Part shown: piece after piece, positions 33,835 to 42,716 of the stretch
How the letters are laid out: each line of letters begins with the position of its first letter
Position numbering within the stretch: position 1 is the stretch's first letter
From: an uncultured bacterium
Lineage (GTDB): Bacteria > Pseudomonadota > Alphaproteobacteria > Sphingomonadales > Sphingomonadaceae
DNA length: 64,000 nucleotides
Assembly (NCBI GenBank): GCA_903884945.1
Contig: CAISGR010000086.1
Span: 1-64,000, forward strand
Direction of reading: 5' to 3'
Made by a program: the position numbers and the translations under genes
Notes under the pieces: model-generated
The model's input: only the letters and a program-made list of their open reading frames with translations
Databases searched by the model: none
Told to the model about the DNA's origin: nothing

Positions 33835-34491
33835 TCAAGATATCGGCGTCCAGAACAGATATTTGTGCAAGATATCGGTGGCGGACATCAGGACGTCCAA
33901 GTCGGACCGCCGATCAATATAGCACTCGCGAAGTTTGGACAGCGCAAGCGATATCTGGTCGGTGAAATAGCGCGGATTGACCAGGGTGAGAGTATCGTCG
34001 CCGAGGTCGCCCGATGAACCATCCCAGGGTCGCTTGGCGAGCTTGATCGAGGCTGCCATCTCTCTGTCATATCGGAAAATATACCAGTCGCCAGACTTGG
34101 TACGACTGGTCAACGATGCGTCATGAACCAGTCCGTTGCGGAGCGCGTAGAGTGCCTTCACCTCATCGCTCATCGGTGCGAGACTCATGAAATAATAGAG
34201 CGCCCGATGAATTGACGCTCCGCCGATAGGGTGGTGCGGTTTGCTCTTGTCGCGATAACAGGAGCCGATTTGGTCCAAAATGGCGAAGCCTGCCAGGAGT
34301 GGAGCATAATTGGACGTGAGCTGGATGCCGCGGGACTGTCGCATCTCGTGCTCAATCCCTTCGAGACACGACGTCACTCGAAAGTCCTTGGTCCTCTCCG
34401 GCTGTCGCGAGGAGAGATGGCAATACACGATGTCGTCCAGCATCAAACTCTGAAGGCGCTTGGCCGACAAGTCGCGAACTCGATTCGACAC
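33835..34491 (-). CDS. Reverse-strand cargo protein with HEPN-like motif
   Basis: A 218-residue protein encoded against the direction of the transfer operon, between the CopG-like gene and trbB, where these elements normally have nothing or a direct junction. Its base composition is less GC-rich than its neighbours. Residues near 120 read MSDEVKALYALRNGLVHDASL; R-N-x3-H fits the Rx4-6H signature of HEPN RNases in a helical setting. I recognise no named family. A defence or toxin role is inferred from the motif and insertion site. Confidence 0.55.
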   Translation of the reverse strand: MSNRVRDLSAKRLQSLMLDDIVYCHLSSRQPERTKDFRVTSCLEGIEHEMRQSRGIQLTSNYAPLLAGFAILDQIGSCYRDKSKPHHPIGGASIHRALYYFMSLAPMSDEVKALYALRNGLVHDASLTSRTKSGDWYIFRYDREMAASIKLAKRPWDGSSGDLGDDTLTLVNPRYFTDQISLALSKLRECYIDRRSDLDVLMSATDILHKYLFWTPIS

Positions 34492-34699
34492 GACAAACTC
34501 CCCTTCAACAATCCATTGTCATTGCCGCGCGGAAGGGGTTGACGCAATCACCGTTGAAGCAGGCGCCTACGCCATCCCCTGTATTACTTCGCCACGCTGC
34601 TACGCCGCTAAATATCTGTTGAACTTCGACTTTTCCTGCGTCTCTTAATCATCCCCATCGCGCCAACGGCATCGTGCCTGCGCCGGAACGGGGATCAAG

Positions 34700-35686
34700 A
34701 TGGGCGCGGAGCCAGTCCGATCGGAAGCTACCTTGCGCGGCGCGCGTATGCTGCGCACGGCGATGGGTGCGTCGATCTCCGCCTGGCTCGCCGAGCCTGA
34801 CGTCATCGAGGTGATGCTCAATCCCGACGGCCGCCTCTGGGTTGATCGCCTGGGCCAGGGTATCACCGATACTGCCGAACGTCTCGCGCCCGCCGACGGT
34901 GAGCGCATTATCCGGCTTGTCGCCCACCATGTCGGTGTCGAGGTTCATTCCCGATCGCCGCGCGTGTCGGCCGAACTGCCCGAGACAGGTGAACGGTTTG
35001 AGGGGCTGTTGCCTCCGGTGGTGACGGCGCCGGCCTTTGCCATTCGCAAGCCCGCTGTCGCTGTGTTCAGTCTGGAGGACTATGCGCGCAACCAGATAAT
35101 GTCCCGGCTGCAGGCCGCGGTCTTGCGCAAGGCCGTCGCCGATCGCGCGAATATCCTGGTCGCGGGCGGCACCGGTACCGGCAAGACCACGCTCACCAAC
35201 GCGCTGCTCGCTGAGGTCGCCAAGACCGGCGATCGCGTCGTGCTGATCGAGGACACGCGAGAGCTGCAATGCGCGGCACCCAATCTTGTCGCGATGCGCA
35301 CCAGGGATGGCGTCGCCTCGCTGTCCGATCTGGTCCGCTCCAGTCTCCGCCTGCGTCCTGACCGCATTCCGATCGGCGAGGTGCGTGGTGCCGAGGCGCT
35401 CGATCTCCTGAAGGCCTGGGGCACCGGCCATCCCGGCGGTGTGGGCACGATCCATGCCGGCAGCGCGATCGGAACGCTCCGGCGCATGGAACAGCTTATC
35501 CAGGAGGCGGTGGTGACGGTGCCCCGCGCGCTTATCGCTGAGACGATCAACCTCGTCGCGGTCCTGGTTCGTGATGGCTCCGGTCGCCGTCTCGCCGAAC
35601 TGGCGCGCGTCGACGGGATCGACCCGGCGACCGGCGATTACCGCCTGACTTTGCTTCCCGCCTTTCAAGAAGGAGACGTTTCATGA
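34700..35686 (+). CDS. trbB: TrbB, conjugative transfer ATPase
   Basis: A 328-residue VirB11-family hexameric ATPase that powers pilus and channel assembly at the inner membrane. It has [21 protein letters not shown] (Walker A near 156), the Asp box [13 protein letters not shown], the Walker B region [21 protein letters not shown], and the His box [18 protein letters not shown] 34700 is chosen; the ribosome site is modest (GGGGATCAAG). First gene of the trb operon. Confidence 0.95.
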   Translation: MGAEPVRSEATLRGARMLRTAMGASISAWLAEPDVIEVMLNPDGRLWVDRLGQGITDTAERLAPADGERIIRLVAHHVGVEVHSRSPRVSAELPETGERFEGLLPPVVTAPAFAIRKPAVAVFSLEDYARNQIMSRLQAAVLRKAVADRANILVAGGTGTGKTTLTNALLAEVAKTGDRVVLIEDTRELQCAAPNLVAMRTRDGVASLSDLVRSSLRLRPDRIPIGEVRGAEALDLLKAWGTGHPGGVGTIHAGSAIGTLRRMEQLIQEAVVTVPRALIAETINLVAVLVRDGSGRRLAELARVDGIDPATGDYRLTLLPAFQEGDVS

Positions 35687-36018
35687 TCGCTGTTCTTCGG
35701 CGTCGCCTCGTGCGCGCCCGTCATTTGGGAATCGGCCTGGCGCTTTGCGCCCCGCTGTGGACGAGCCCGGCTTATGCTTCGGGTTCCTCGATGCCGTGGG
35801 AATCGCCGCTCAACTCGATCCTTGAATCGATCGAGGGGCCGGTCGCCAAGATCATCGCGGTGATTATCATCATCGTGACGGGCCTGAGCCTTGCCTTCGG
35901 CGAGACCTCGGGCGGCTTCCGCCGGCTGATCCAGATCGTGTTCGGCCTGTCGATCGCGTTTGCGGCCTCGTCCTTCTTCCTCTCCTTCTTCTCGTTCAGC
36001 GGCGGAGCGCTGATCTGA
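35683..36018 (+). CDS. trbC: TrbC, pilin
   Basis: A 111-residue VirB2/TrbC-type pilin. The N-terminal signal region (LVRARHLGIGLALCAPLWTSPAYASG) is followed by the mature pilin with two hydrophobic helices (PVAKIIAVIIIIVTGLSLAFGE and IQIVFGLSIAFAASSFFLSFFSF). It is probably processed by TraF. Coupled to trbB by a four-base overlap. Confidence 0.93.
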   Translation: MIAVLRRRLVRARHLGIGLALCAPLWTSPAYASGSSMPWESPLNSILESIEGPVAKIIAVIIIIVTGLSLAFGETSGGFRRLIQIVFGLSIAFAASSFFLSFFSFSGGALI

Positions 36019-36290
36019 TGGAGGGCAGCGGCGACATCGTGCCGGGCTATTACGCCCCGGTTCACCGCGCGCTGAGCGAGCCGATTTTGCTGGGCGGGGC
36101 GCCGCGCGCGGTGGCGATCCTGAACGGGACGCTTGCCGGCGCGATCGGCCTCGGACTGCGGCTTTGGTTCGCAGGGCTCGCGATCTGGGCCATCGGTCAC
36201 GCGCTCGGCGTATGGGCGGCGCGGCGCGATCCGCGCTTCGTCGATGTCGCTCGCCGCCATCTGCGGTATCCGACCTGGGTGCGGCCATGA
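36018..36290 (+). CDS. trbD: TrbD, VirB3-like membrane protein
   Basis: A 90-residue VirB3/TrbD protein with the conserved PGYYAPVHRALSEPILLGGAPR opening and two adjacent membrane helices (AILNGTLAGAIGLGL; WFAGLAIWAIGHALGVWAA). It anchors TrbE to the inner membrane. It shares one base with the trbC stop (TGATG) and overlaps trbE. Confidence 0.93.
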   Translation: MEGSGDIVPGYYAPVHRALSEPILLGGAPRAVAILNGTLAGAIGLGLRLWFAGLAIWAIGHALGVWAARRDPRFVDVARRHLRYPTWVRP

Positions 36291-38752
36291 TGAGCTTGCG
36301 CGAATATCGCAGCCACGCCGCCTGCCTTGCGGATTTCCTTCCCTGGGCAGCCCTTGTCGCGCCGGGGATTATCCTCAACAAGGACGGCAGCTTCCAGCGC
36401 ACCGCGCATTTCCGCGGCCCCGACCTCGACAGCGCGACGCCGGCCGAGCTGGTCGCGGTGACTGCCCGCCTCAACAACGCGCTGCGGCGGCTCGGCACGG
36501 GCTGGGCGATTTTCGTCGAGGCGCAGCGAACGCCGGCGCTTGACTATCCCGGCGGCGACTTTCCCGATCCGACATCGGAGCTGGTCGATCTCGAACGGCA
36601 GGAGCAGTTCCGCGAGGAGGGCGCGCATTTCGAGAGCCGCTATTATCTGACGCTGCTGTGGATGCCGCCTGCTGAGGATGCGGCGCGCGCCGAGAATTGG
36701 CTCTATGAGGGCCGCTCCAGCACCGGCATCGATCCGAAGGAATTGCTGCGCGCGTTCGACGATCGAACCGACCGCCTGCTGCACCTGGTCGAAGGATTCA
36801 TGCCCGAGATCGGCTGGCTCGATGATGCCGCTACACTGACCTATCTGCACAGCACGGTCTCGACCCGGCGCCAGCGCGTTCGCGTGCCGGAAACACCGAT
36901 GCACCTCGACGCGCTGCTCACCGACGAGCCGCTGACCGGCGGCCTCGAGCCGAAGCTTGGCGCGCACCACCTGCGCACGCTCACGATCACCGGCTTCCCG
37001 ACCGAAACCTTTCCGGGCCTTCTAGACGAGCTCAACCGCCAGGCCTTTTCCTACCGCTGGTCGACCCGGGCAATCATGCTCGACAAGACCGATGCGACCA
37101 AGCTGCTCGGCAAGATCCGGCGGCAGTGGTTCGCCAAGCGCAAGTCGGTCGCGGCCATCCTCAAGGAGGTGATGACCAACGAAGCGTCGGTCCTCACCGA
37201 CAGCGACGCCGCAAACAAGGCGGCCGATGCAGATCTCGCGCTTCAGGAGCTGGGCGCCGACCAGGCCGGCATCGCCTATGTGACGGCCACCATGACCGTC
37301 TGGGACCGCGACCCCGCGCTCGCGGCGGAAAAGCTGCGGCAAGTCGAGAAGGTCATCCAGGGCCGCGATTTCACCTGCATGGCCGAGGGGCTGAATGCGG
37401 TCGAAGCCTGGCTCGGCAGCTTGCCAGGGCAGGTCTACGCCAATGTCCGCCAGCCCCCGATCTCGACCCTCAATCTCGCCCACCTGATCCCCCTGTCAGC
37501 TGTATGGGCGGGGCCGGAACGGGACGAGCATTTCGGTATGCCCCCCTTGCTCCATGCACGGACCGAAGGCTCGACCCCGTTCCGGTTTTCCCTTCATGTC
37601 GGCGATGTCGGCCACACGCTGATTGTCGGGCCAACCGGCGCCGGAAAATCGGTATTGCTGGCGCTGATGGCGCTTCAGTTTCGGCGCTACCCCGACAATC
37701 AGATCTTCGCGTTCGACTTCGGGGGCTCGATCCGCGCCTCGACCATCGCCATGGGCGGGGACTGGCAGGATCTTGGCGACGCCCTTGGCGACAGCGAGGC
37801 ACAGGCACCGGTCGCCCTTCAGCCGCTTGCCCGCATCGACGAAGCCGGCGAACGCGCGTGGGCCGCGGAGTGGCTTGCAGCGATCCTCGCCGGCGAAGGC
37901 ATCCGCATCGATCCCCAGGTCAAGGAGCATCTCTGGTCGACGCTGACGTCGCTCGCGACAGCGCCGACGGCCGAACGGACACTGACCGGCCTTGCGGTCC
38001 TGCTCCAGTCGAACGACCTGAAGCAGGCGCTGGCACCCTATTGTGTCGGAGGGCCTTGGGGCCGGCTGCTCGACGCCGAGTCCGAGCATCTGGGGGCCGC
38101 CACGGTCCAGGCTTTCGAGACTGAAGGGCTGGTCGGCGCGGCATCGGCCGCGGCGGTGCTCGCCTATCTCTTCCATCGCATCGAAGGCCGCCTTGATGGC
38201 CGGCCGACGATGATCATCATCGACGAGGGCTGGCTGGTGCTCGATAGCCCGGCGTTCGCTGCCCAACTGCGCGAGTGGCTGAAGACACTGCGCAAGAAGA
38301 ATGCAAGCGTGGTCTTTGCGACCCAGAGCCTCGCCGACATCGAGACGAGCAGCATCGCCCCGGCGATCATCGAGAGCTGCCCGACGCGCATATTCCTGCC
38401 CAACGAGCGCGCTGCGGAGCCCCAGATCGCCCGGATCTACGAGCGCTTCGGGCTCAATGCCCGACAGATCGAGATCCTCGGACGCGCCACGCCCAAGCGC
38501 GATTATTATTGCCAGTCGCGTCGCGGCAACCGGTTGTTCGATCTGGGACTCGGCGAGATCGCTCTCGCATTCGCCGCTGCCTCTTCCAAATCGGATCAGC
38601 GGCGTATCGCCGAGCTGGTCGCCGAGCACGGCCATGCCGGCTTCGCCCGCGCCTGGCTCCAGCATCGCGGGCTCGAGTGGGCCGCACGGCTCCTTGCCGA
38701 GATCCCGGACACGGCATCCGACCACCCCCAACACGAGGAGAATTACCCATGA
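36287..38752 (+). CDS. trbE: TrbE, VirB4-like ATPase
   Basis: An 821-residue VirB4-family ATPase, the largest motor of the channel. The N-terminal CagE/TrbE domain (REYRSHAACLADFLPWAALVAPGIILNKDGSFQRT) is followed by IVGPTGAGKSVLLALMALQF (Walker A near 448), MIIIDEGWLVLD (Walker B near 642) and VVFATQSLADIETSSIAPAI. The start is the ATGATG at 36287, overlapping the trbD stop. Confidence 0.95.
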   Translation: MMSLREYRSHAACLADFLPWAALVAPGIILNKDGSFQRTAHFRGPDLDSATPAELVAVTARLNNALRRLGTGWAIFVEAQRTPALDYPGGDFPDPTSELVDLERQEQFREEGAHFESRYYLTLLWMPPAEDAARAENWLYEGRSSTGIDPKELLRAFDDRTDRLLHLVEGFMPEIGWLDDAATLTYLHSTVSTRRQRVRVPETPMHLDALLTDEPLTGGLEPKLGAHHLRTLTITGFPTETFPGLLDELNRQAFSYRWSTRAIMLDKTDATKLLGKIRRQWFAKRKSVAAILKEVMTNEASVLTDSDAANKAADADLALQELGADQAGIAYVTATMTVWDRDPALAAEKLRQVEKVIQGRDFTCMAEGLNAVEAWLGSLPGQVYANVRQPPISTLNLAHLIPLSAVWAGPERDEHFGMPPLLHARTEGSTPFRFSLHVGDVGHTLIVGPTGAGKSVLLALMALQFRRYPDNQIFAFDFGGSIRASTIAMGGDWQDLGDALGDSEAQAPVALQPLARIDEAGERAWAAEWLAAILAGEGIRIDPQVKEHLWSTLTSLATAPTAERTLTGLAVLLQSNDLKQALAPYCVGGPWGRLLDAESEHLGAATVQAFETEGLVGAASAAAVLAYLFHRIEGRLDGRPTMIIIDEGWLVLDSPAFAAQLREWLKTLRKKNASVVFATQSLADIETSSIAPAIIESCPTRIFLPNERAAEPQIARIYERFGLNARQIEILGRATPKRDYYCQSRRGNRLFDLGLGEIALAFAAASSKSDQRRIAELVAEHGHAGFARAWLQHRGLEWAARLLAEIPDTASDHPQHEENYP

Positions 38753-39471
38753 CCATCTTTCGCACGCCCCGACGCCTGAGGATCGTCGCGCTCGTCTTTG
38801 CTTCCGCCAGCGCGCTATCGTTCAGTCTGCCGGCCCACGCCCAGTTCGGCTTCGGTGGGATCGTCTATGATCCGACCAACTACGCCCAGAATGTGCTGAC
38901 CGCGGCGCGTAGCCTCCAGCAGATCAACAACCAGATCCGGCAGATCGAGAACCAGGCGCAGTCTCTGATCAACGAGGCGAAGAACCTCACGAGCCTGCCG
39001 GTATCGACCCTCTCGACGCTGCAATCCCAGATTCAGCAGACCCGTCAGCTTCTCACCCAGGCCCAGCGCATCGCCTATAGTGTGCAGGACATCCAGAGCG
39101 CGTTCACCCAGCGCTACAATGGCGCCAATCTGACCGCGTCGCAGTCCCAGATGGTGTCCAATGCCAATGATCGCTGGCAGGACAGCGTCGGTGCGCTCGA
39201 AGATGCGCTGCGGGTCCAGGCCGGTGTGGTCGGCAACATCGACGGGGCAAAGGCATCGATCGACACGCTGGTATCGGCCAGCCAGTCGGCAAGCGGCGCG
39301 CTCCAGGCCTCGCAGGCTGGCAATCAGCTTCTCGCGCTTCAGTCGCAGCAACTTGCTGACCTGACTGCGGCGATCGCCGCTCAAGGGCGGGCTCAAGCGC
39401 TACAGGCAGCGAACAACGCCGCCACCGAGGCCGAGGGGCGCGAGCGTTTCCGGCGGTTTCGCGGCAACTGA
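38749..39471 (+). CDS. trbJ: TrbJ, VirB5-like periplasmic protein
   Basis: A 240-residue TrbJ/VirB5 pilus-tip protein. It has a clear signal peptide (IVALVFASASALSFSLPAHAQFG), the family start GGIVYDPTNYAQNVLTAARSLQQINNQIRQIENQ, and long Gln-rich coiled coils typical of VirB5. Four-base overlap with trbE. Confidence 0.92.
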   Translation: MTIFRTPRRLRIVALVFASASALSFSLPAHAQFGFGGIVYDPTNYAQNVLTAARSLQQINNQIRQIENQAQSLINEAKNLTSLPVSTLSTLQSQIQQTRQLLTQAQRIAYSVQDIQSAFTQRYNGANLTASQSQMVSNANDRWQDSVGALEDALRVQAGVVGNIDGAKASIDTLVSASQSASGALQASQAGNQLLALQSQQLADLTAAIAAQGRAQALQAANNAATEAEGRERFRRFRGN

Positions 39472-39472
39472 C

Positions 39473-39715
39473 ATGAAGCCGGGGCGCAAGATAATGTTCG
39501 GCGTGGGGCTAGGCGGGATCATGCTCGCCCTAGCTGTCGCATCGGCGCTGCGGCCTCCATCGGGCGCCCCTCCGCATGTCGCCAGGCGGGCGGTAAACGC
39601 CATGCCGGCTGATGCGATCCCTGACCGATGCCGCAGCATTACCATGCCCGATAGCGGTTGCGATGCCGCCTGGGAGGCGCGTCGGCGCCATTTCTTCACC
39701 GGAGAGAACCGATGA
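39473..39715 (+). CDS. TrbK-alt, putative entry-exclusion protein
   Basis: An 80-residue protein matching the alternative TrbK seen between trbJ and trbL in alphaproteobacterial elements: one N-terminal membrane segment (MFGVGLGGIMLALAVASAL) and a short periplasmic end with CRSITMPDSGCDAAWEARRRHFF. It probably blocks entry of a second related element by acting on the mating channel. It overlaps trbL by four bases. Confidence 0.82.
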   Translation: MKPGRKIMFGVGLGGIMLALAVASALRPPSGAPPHVARRAVNAMPADAIPDRCRSITMPDSGCDAAWEARRRHFFTGENR

Positions 39716-41013
39716 ACGATACAGGGGTGATCGACACCTTCCTGTCGGTCTTCACCAGCTATATCGACAGCGGCTTCGGCCTGCTCGGCGGCGAGGTCGG
39801 ATTCCTGTCCTCCACCCTGATCGCGATCGACGTGACGATCGCAGCATTGTTCTGGGCATGGGGTGCGGACGAAGACGTGCTCCAGCGCTTGGTCAAGAAG
39901 ACGCTCTATATCGGGGTCTTCGCCTATATCATCGGCAACTTCTCGAACCTCGCCAACATCCTGTTCCAGAGCTTCGCCGGCCTTGGTCTCAAGGCGGCCG
40001 GCAGCCCAATGTCAATCGGCGATTTTCTCAAGCCCGGCACGGTCGCCGCGACGGGGCTCGATGCGGCCAAGCCGTTGCTCGACGCCACGGCTGATCTGCT
40101 TGGCCCGATCGGGCTGTTCACCAATTTCGCCCAGATCCTGATCCTGCTGCTCGCCTGGGTGATCGTCGTGCTCGCCTTTTTCGTACTCGCGATCCAGGTC
40201 TTCATCACCATCATCGAGTTCAAGCTGGTGACGCTCGCCGGCTTCGTGCTGCTGCCCTTCGCCTTCTTCGGCCGTACCGCGTTCATGGCCGAACGCGTGC
40301 TGGGGCACATCATCTCGTCCGGCATCAAGCTCATGACCCTCGCGGTCATCACCGGTATCGGCACGACGCTGTTCAACCAGTTCACCAATGCCGGGCTCGG
40401 CACCGAGCCGACGATCGAGCAAGCGATGTCGATCGCGCTCGCAGCGCTCACGCTTCTCGGCCTTGGCATCTTCGGACCTGGTATCGCCAACGGCATCGTC
40501 AGCGGCGGCCCCCAACTCGGCGCTGGTGCGGCGGCCGGAACCGCACTCGCCGCCGGCGCGACCATTGCGGGGGGTGCTGCGGTCGTCGGTATTGCCGGGG
40601 GGGCGGCCGCTGGCGCAATCGGCGGGGCTGCCATGGGCGGCGCCCGCACGGCCGGCGCCGCATCCGCCGCCTATCGGGCCGGTGCCGCCGGCAAGAGTGG
40701 CGGCGCTGCTGTTGCCAGCGGCCTTGCCAATGTGGGCAGGAACGCAGGCGGCGCCGCGATCTCACCGCTACGTCGGGCGGCCGGCGCGATGCGATCGAGC
40801 TTCGCCAGCGGCGAGGCTGGCGGCTCTGCGACTGCCGGTGCACCCCAGGGTGCAGGCGCCAGTGCTGGCGGCACCGATGGCGCACCGTCCTGGGCAAAGG
40901 CGATGAAGCGGCGGCAAGCGATCAGCCACGGCGCGACCATTGCCTCCCAAACCCTCAAGTCCGGCGACAGCCATGGTGGTGGTGCCGGCCCCGACGTTTC
41001 CGACAGGAGCTGA
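39712..41013 (+). CDS. trbL: TrbL, VirB6-like polytopic channel protein
   Basis: A 433-residue VirB6/TrbL inner-membrane channel component. The first 260 residues hold five or six membrane helices (for example TLIAIDVTIAALFWAWG, ILILLLAWVIVVLAFFVLAIQVFI). The C-terminal 170 residues are a Gly/Ala-rich tail, common in TrbL. ATG 39712 overlaps the trbK-alt stop. Confidence 0.93.
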   Translation: MNDTGVIDTFLSVFTSYIDSGFGLLGGEVGFLSSTLIAIDVTIAALFWAWGADEDVLQRLVKKTLYIGVFAYIIGNFSNLANILFQSFAGLGLKAAGSPMSIGDFLKPGTVAATGLDAAKPLLDATADLLGPIGLFTNFAQILILLLAWVIVVLAFFVLAIQVFITIIEFKLVTLAGFVLLPFAFFGRTAFMAERVLGHIISSGIKLMTLAVITGIGTTLFNQFTNAGLGTEPTIEQAMSIALAALTLLGLGIFGPGIANGIVSGGPQLGAGAAAGTALAAGATIAGGAAVVGIAGGAAAGAIGGAAMGGARTAGAASAAYRAGAAGKSGGAAVASGLANVGRNAGGAAISPLRRAAGAMRSSFASGEAGGSATAGAPQGAGASAGGTDGAPSWAKAMKRRQAISHGATIASQTLKSGDSHGGGAGPDVSDRS

Positions 41014-41016
41014 GCC

Positions 41017-41700
41017 ATGTTCCGACGACCCTCGACCCGTTACGGGAAGACGCCCGAGCCCGTTACGCCCTATCAGCGCGCGCAACAGATCTGGGATGAC
41101 CGGATCGGCTCCGCGCGCGTACAGGCGAAGAACTGGCGCCTGGCCTTTTTCGGTTGCCTGGCGCTGTCCGCCGGGCTTGCCGGTGGCTTGGTCTGGCAAT
41201 CGGCACGTGGAACGATCGTGCCCTGGGTGATCGAAGTCGACAAGCTAGGCGAAGCACAGGCGGTAGCGCCGGCGAGCGCCGATTACCGGCCGAGCGATCC
41301 CCAGGTAGCGTTCCATCTGGCGCGCTTCATCGAAAATGTGCGCTCAATCCCGGCCGATCCGATCGTGCTGCGCCAGAACTGGCTGCGGGCCTACGACTTC
41401 GCAAGCGATCGGGGTGCCCTCGCGCTCAACGATTATGCCCGTAACAACGATCCATTTCCCCAGGTCGGCAAGGTGCAGGTGGCTGTGGACGTAGCGAGCG
41501 TCATTCGCGCCTCGCCCGACAGCTTCCAGGTCAACTGGACCGAGCGCCGCTATCAAGACGGCTCCCTCGCTTCGACCACACGCTGGTCGGCGATCATGAC
41601 CGTAACGATCCACACGCCCCGCACGCCCGATGAGCTTCGCAAGAATCCCCTCGGCCTCTTCGTCGACGCCCTCAACTGGTCAAAGGAACTCAGCCAATGA
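41017..41700 (+). CDS. trbF: TrbF, VirB8-like protein
   Basis: A 227-residue bitopic VirB8/TrbF protein. It has a short cytoplasmic start (YGKTPEPVTPYQRAQQIWDDRIGSARVQAKNWR), one membrane helix (LAFFGCLALSAGLAGGLVW) and a periplasmic NTF2-like domain (FQVNWTERRYQDGSLASTTRWSAIMTVTI). A nucleating part of the channel. Three bases after trbL; four-base overlap with trbG. Confidence 0.93.
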   Translation: MFRRPSTRYGKTPEPVTPYQRAQQIWDDRIGSARVQAKNWRLAFFGCLALSAGLAGGLVWQSARGTIVPWVIEVDKLGEAQAVAPASADYRPSDPQVAFHLARFIENVRSIPADPIVLRQNWLRAYDFASDRGALALNDYARNNDPFPQVGKVQVAVDVASVIRASPDSFQVNWTERRYQDGSLASTTRWSAIMTVTIHTPRTPDELRKNPLGLFVDALNWSKELSQ

Positions 41701-42716
41701 CACCGTTTCATCCGCCTGGCCGCGCCCGCTCAGCTCCCCTTTCCCTGCTTGCCGCCATTCTCGCCACGGCGGCCTCGACATCATCGCTCGCACAGAGCGC
41801 GCCGTCGACATCCTCGCCGGCATCGCCGACGCCATCGGACCAGCCATCGCCCAGGATTCAGATCGTCGCGATCCCGACGCCGCTCCCGTTGCCCGGCCAG
41901 CTGAAGCCGATCGATCCGCCTGCAGCGCAGCCCGCTCCGCCCGGCGACCCGAAGGATCGGGTCGGTCGCGCCAACGCCGCCGCGCGGGTCGAACCCGACC
42001 GAAGCGCCTGGCTGAACGCGATCCAGCAATTTCCCTATGCGGACGGCGCGCTCTACCAGATCTACACCGCTCCCGGTCGCGTCACTGACATCGCACTCCA
42101 GCCGGGCGAGCAACTGGTTGGCCCTGGGCCAGTCGCAGCCGGCGATACCGTGCGATGGATCATCGGCGATACGGTGAGCGGCAGCGACTCGGCGAGGCAG
42201 GTCCATATCCTCGCGAAGCCCACCCGCGCCGATCTGGTCACGAATCTCGTCATCAATACCGACCGGCGGACCTATCATCTCGAATTGAGGGCCACATCCG
42301 GGGTCTATATGGCGGCGATCTCCTGGACCTATCCGCAGGACATGCTTGTCGCGTTGCGCACCGCCCGGGCCGAGAGCGAGCGCGTCGCACCGGTCGCCAC
42401 TGGCATCGACCCCGCCGCGCTGAACTTTCGCTATCGCATAGAAGGCGACACGCCAGCCTGGCGCCCGGTTCGGGCATTCGATGACGGCCGCCAGACCTAT
42501 GTGGAATTTCCGGAAGGGATCGCCACGACGGAGATGCCGCCGCTGTTCGTCGTCGGTGCCGACGGCAAGGACGAGCTGGTCAATTTCCGGGTGCAAGGCC
42601 GCTATCTGGTGGTCGATCGCCTGTTCGGCGCCGCCGAACTGCGGCTGGGTGCCAGGAAGCGGATTCAGCGCGTCCGGATCACGCGCGATGATACACGCCG
42701 CCGGAGGCAATCATGA
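41697..42716 (+). CDS. trbG: TrbG, VirB9-like protein
   Basis: A 339-residue VirB9/TrbG periplasmic and outer-membrane component. After a signal segment (SLLAAILATAASTSSLAQS) and a Pro-rich linker, it shows the VirB9 domain: ALYQIYTAPGRVTDIALQPGEQL, then NLVINTDRRTYHLELRATSG, and finally YVEFPEGIATTEMPPLFVV...YLVVDRLFGAAELRLG. Four-base overlap with trbI. Confidence 0.94.
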   Translation: MTPFHPPGRARSAPLSLLAAILATAASTSSLAQSAPSTSSPASPTPSDQPSPRIQIVAIPTPLPLPGQLKPIDPPAAQPAPPGDPKDRVGRANAAARVEPDRSAWLNAIQQFPYADGALYQIYTAPGRVTDIALQPGEQLVGPGPVAAGDTVRWIIGDTVSGSDSARQVHILAKPTRADLVTNLVINTDRRTYHLELRATSGVYMAAISWTYPQDMLVALRTARAESERVAPVATGIDPAALNFRYRIEGDTPAWRPVRAFDDGRQTYVEFPEGIATTEMPPLFVVGADGKDELVNFRVQGRYLVVDRLFGAAELRLGARKRIQRVRITRDDTRRRRQS

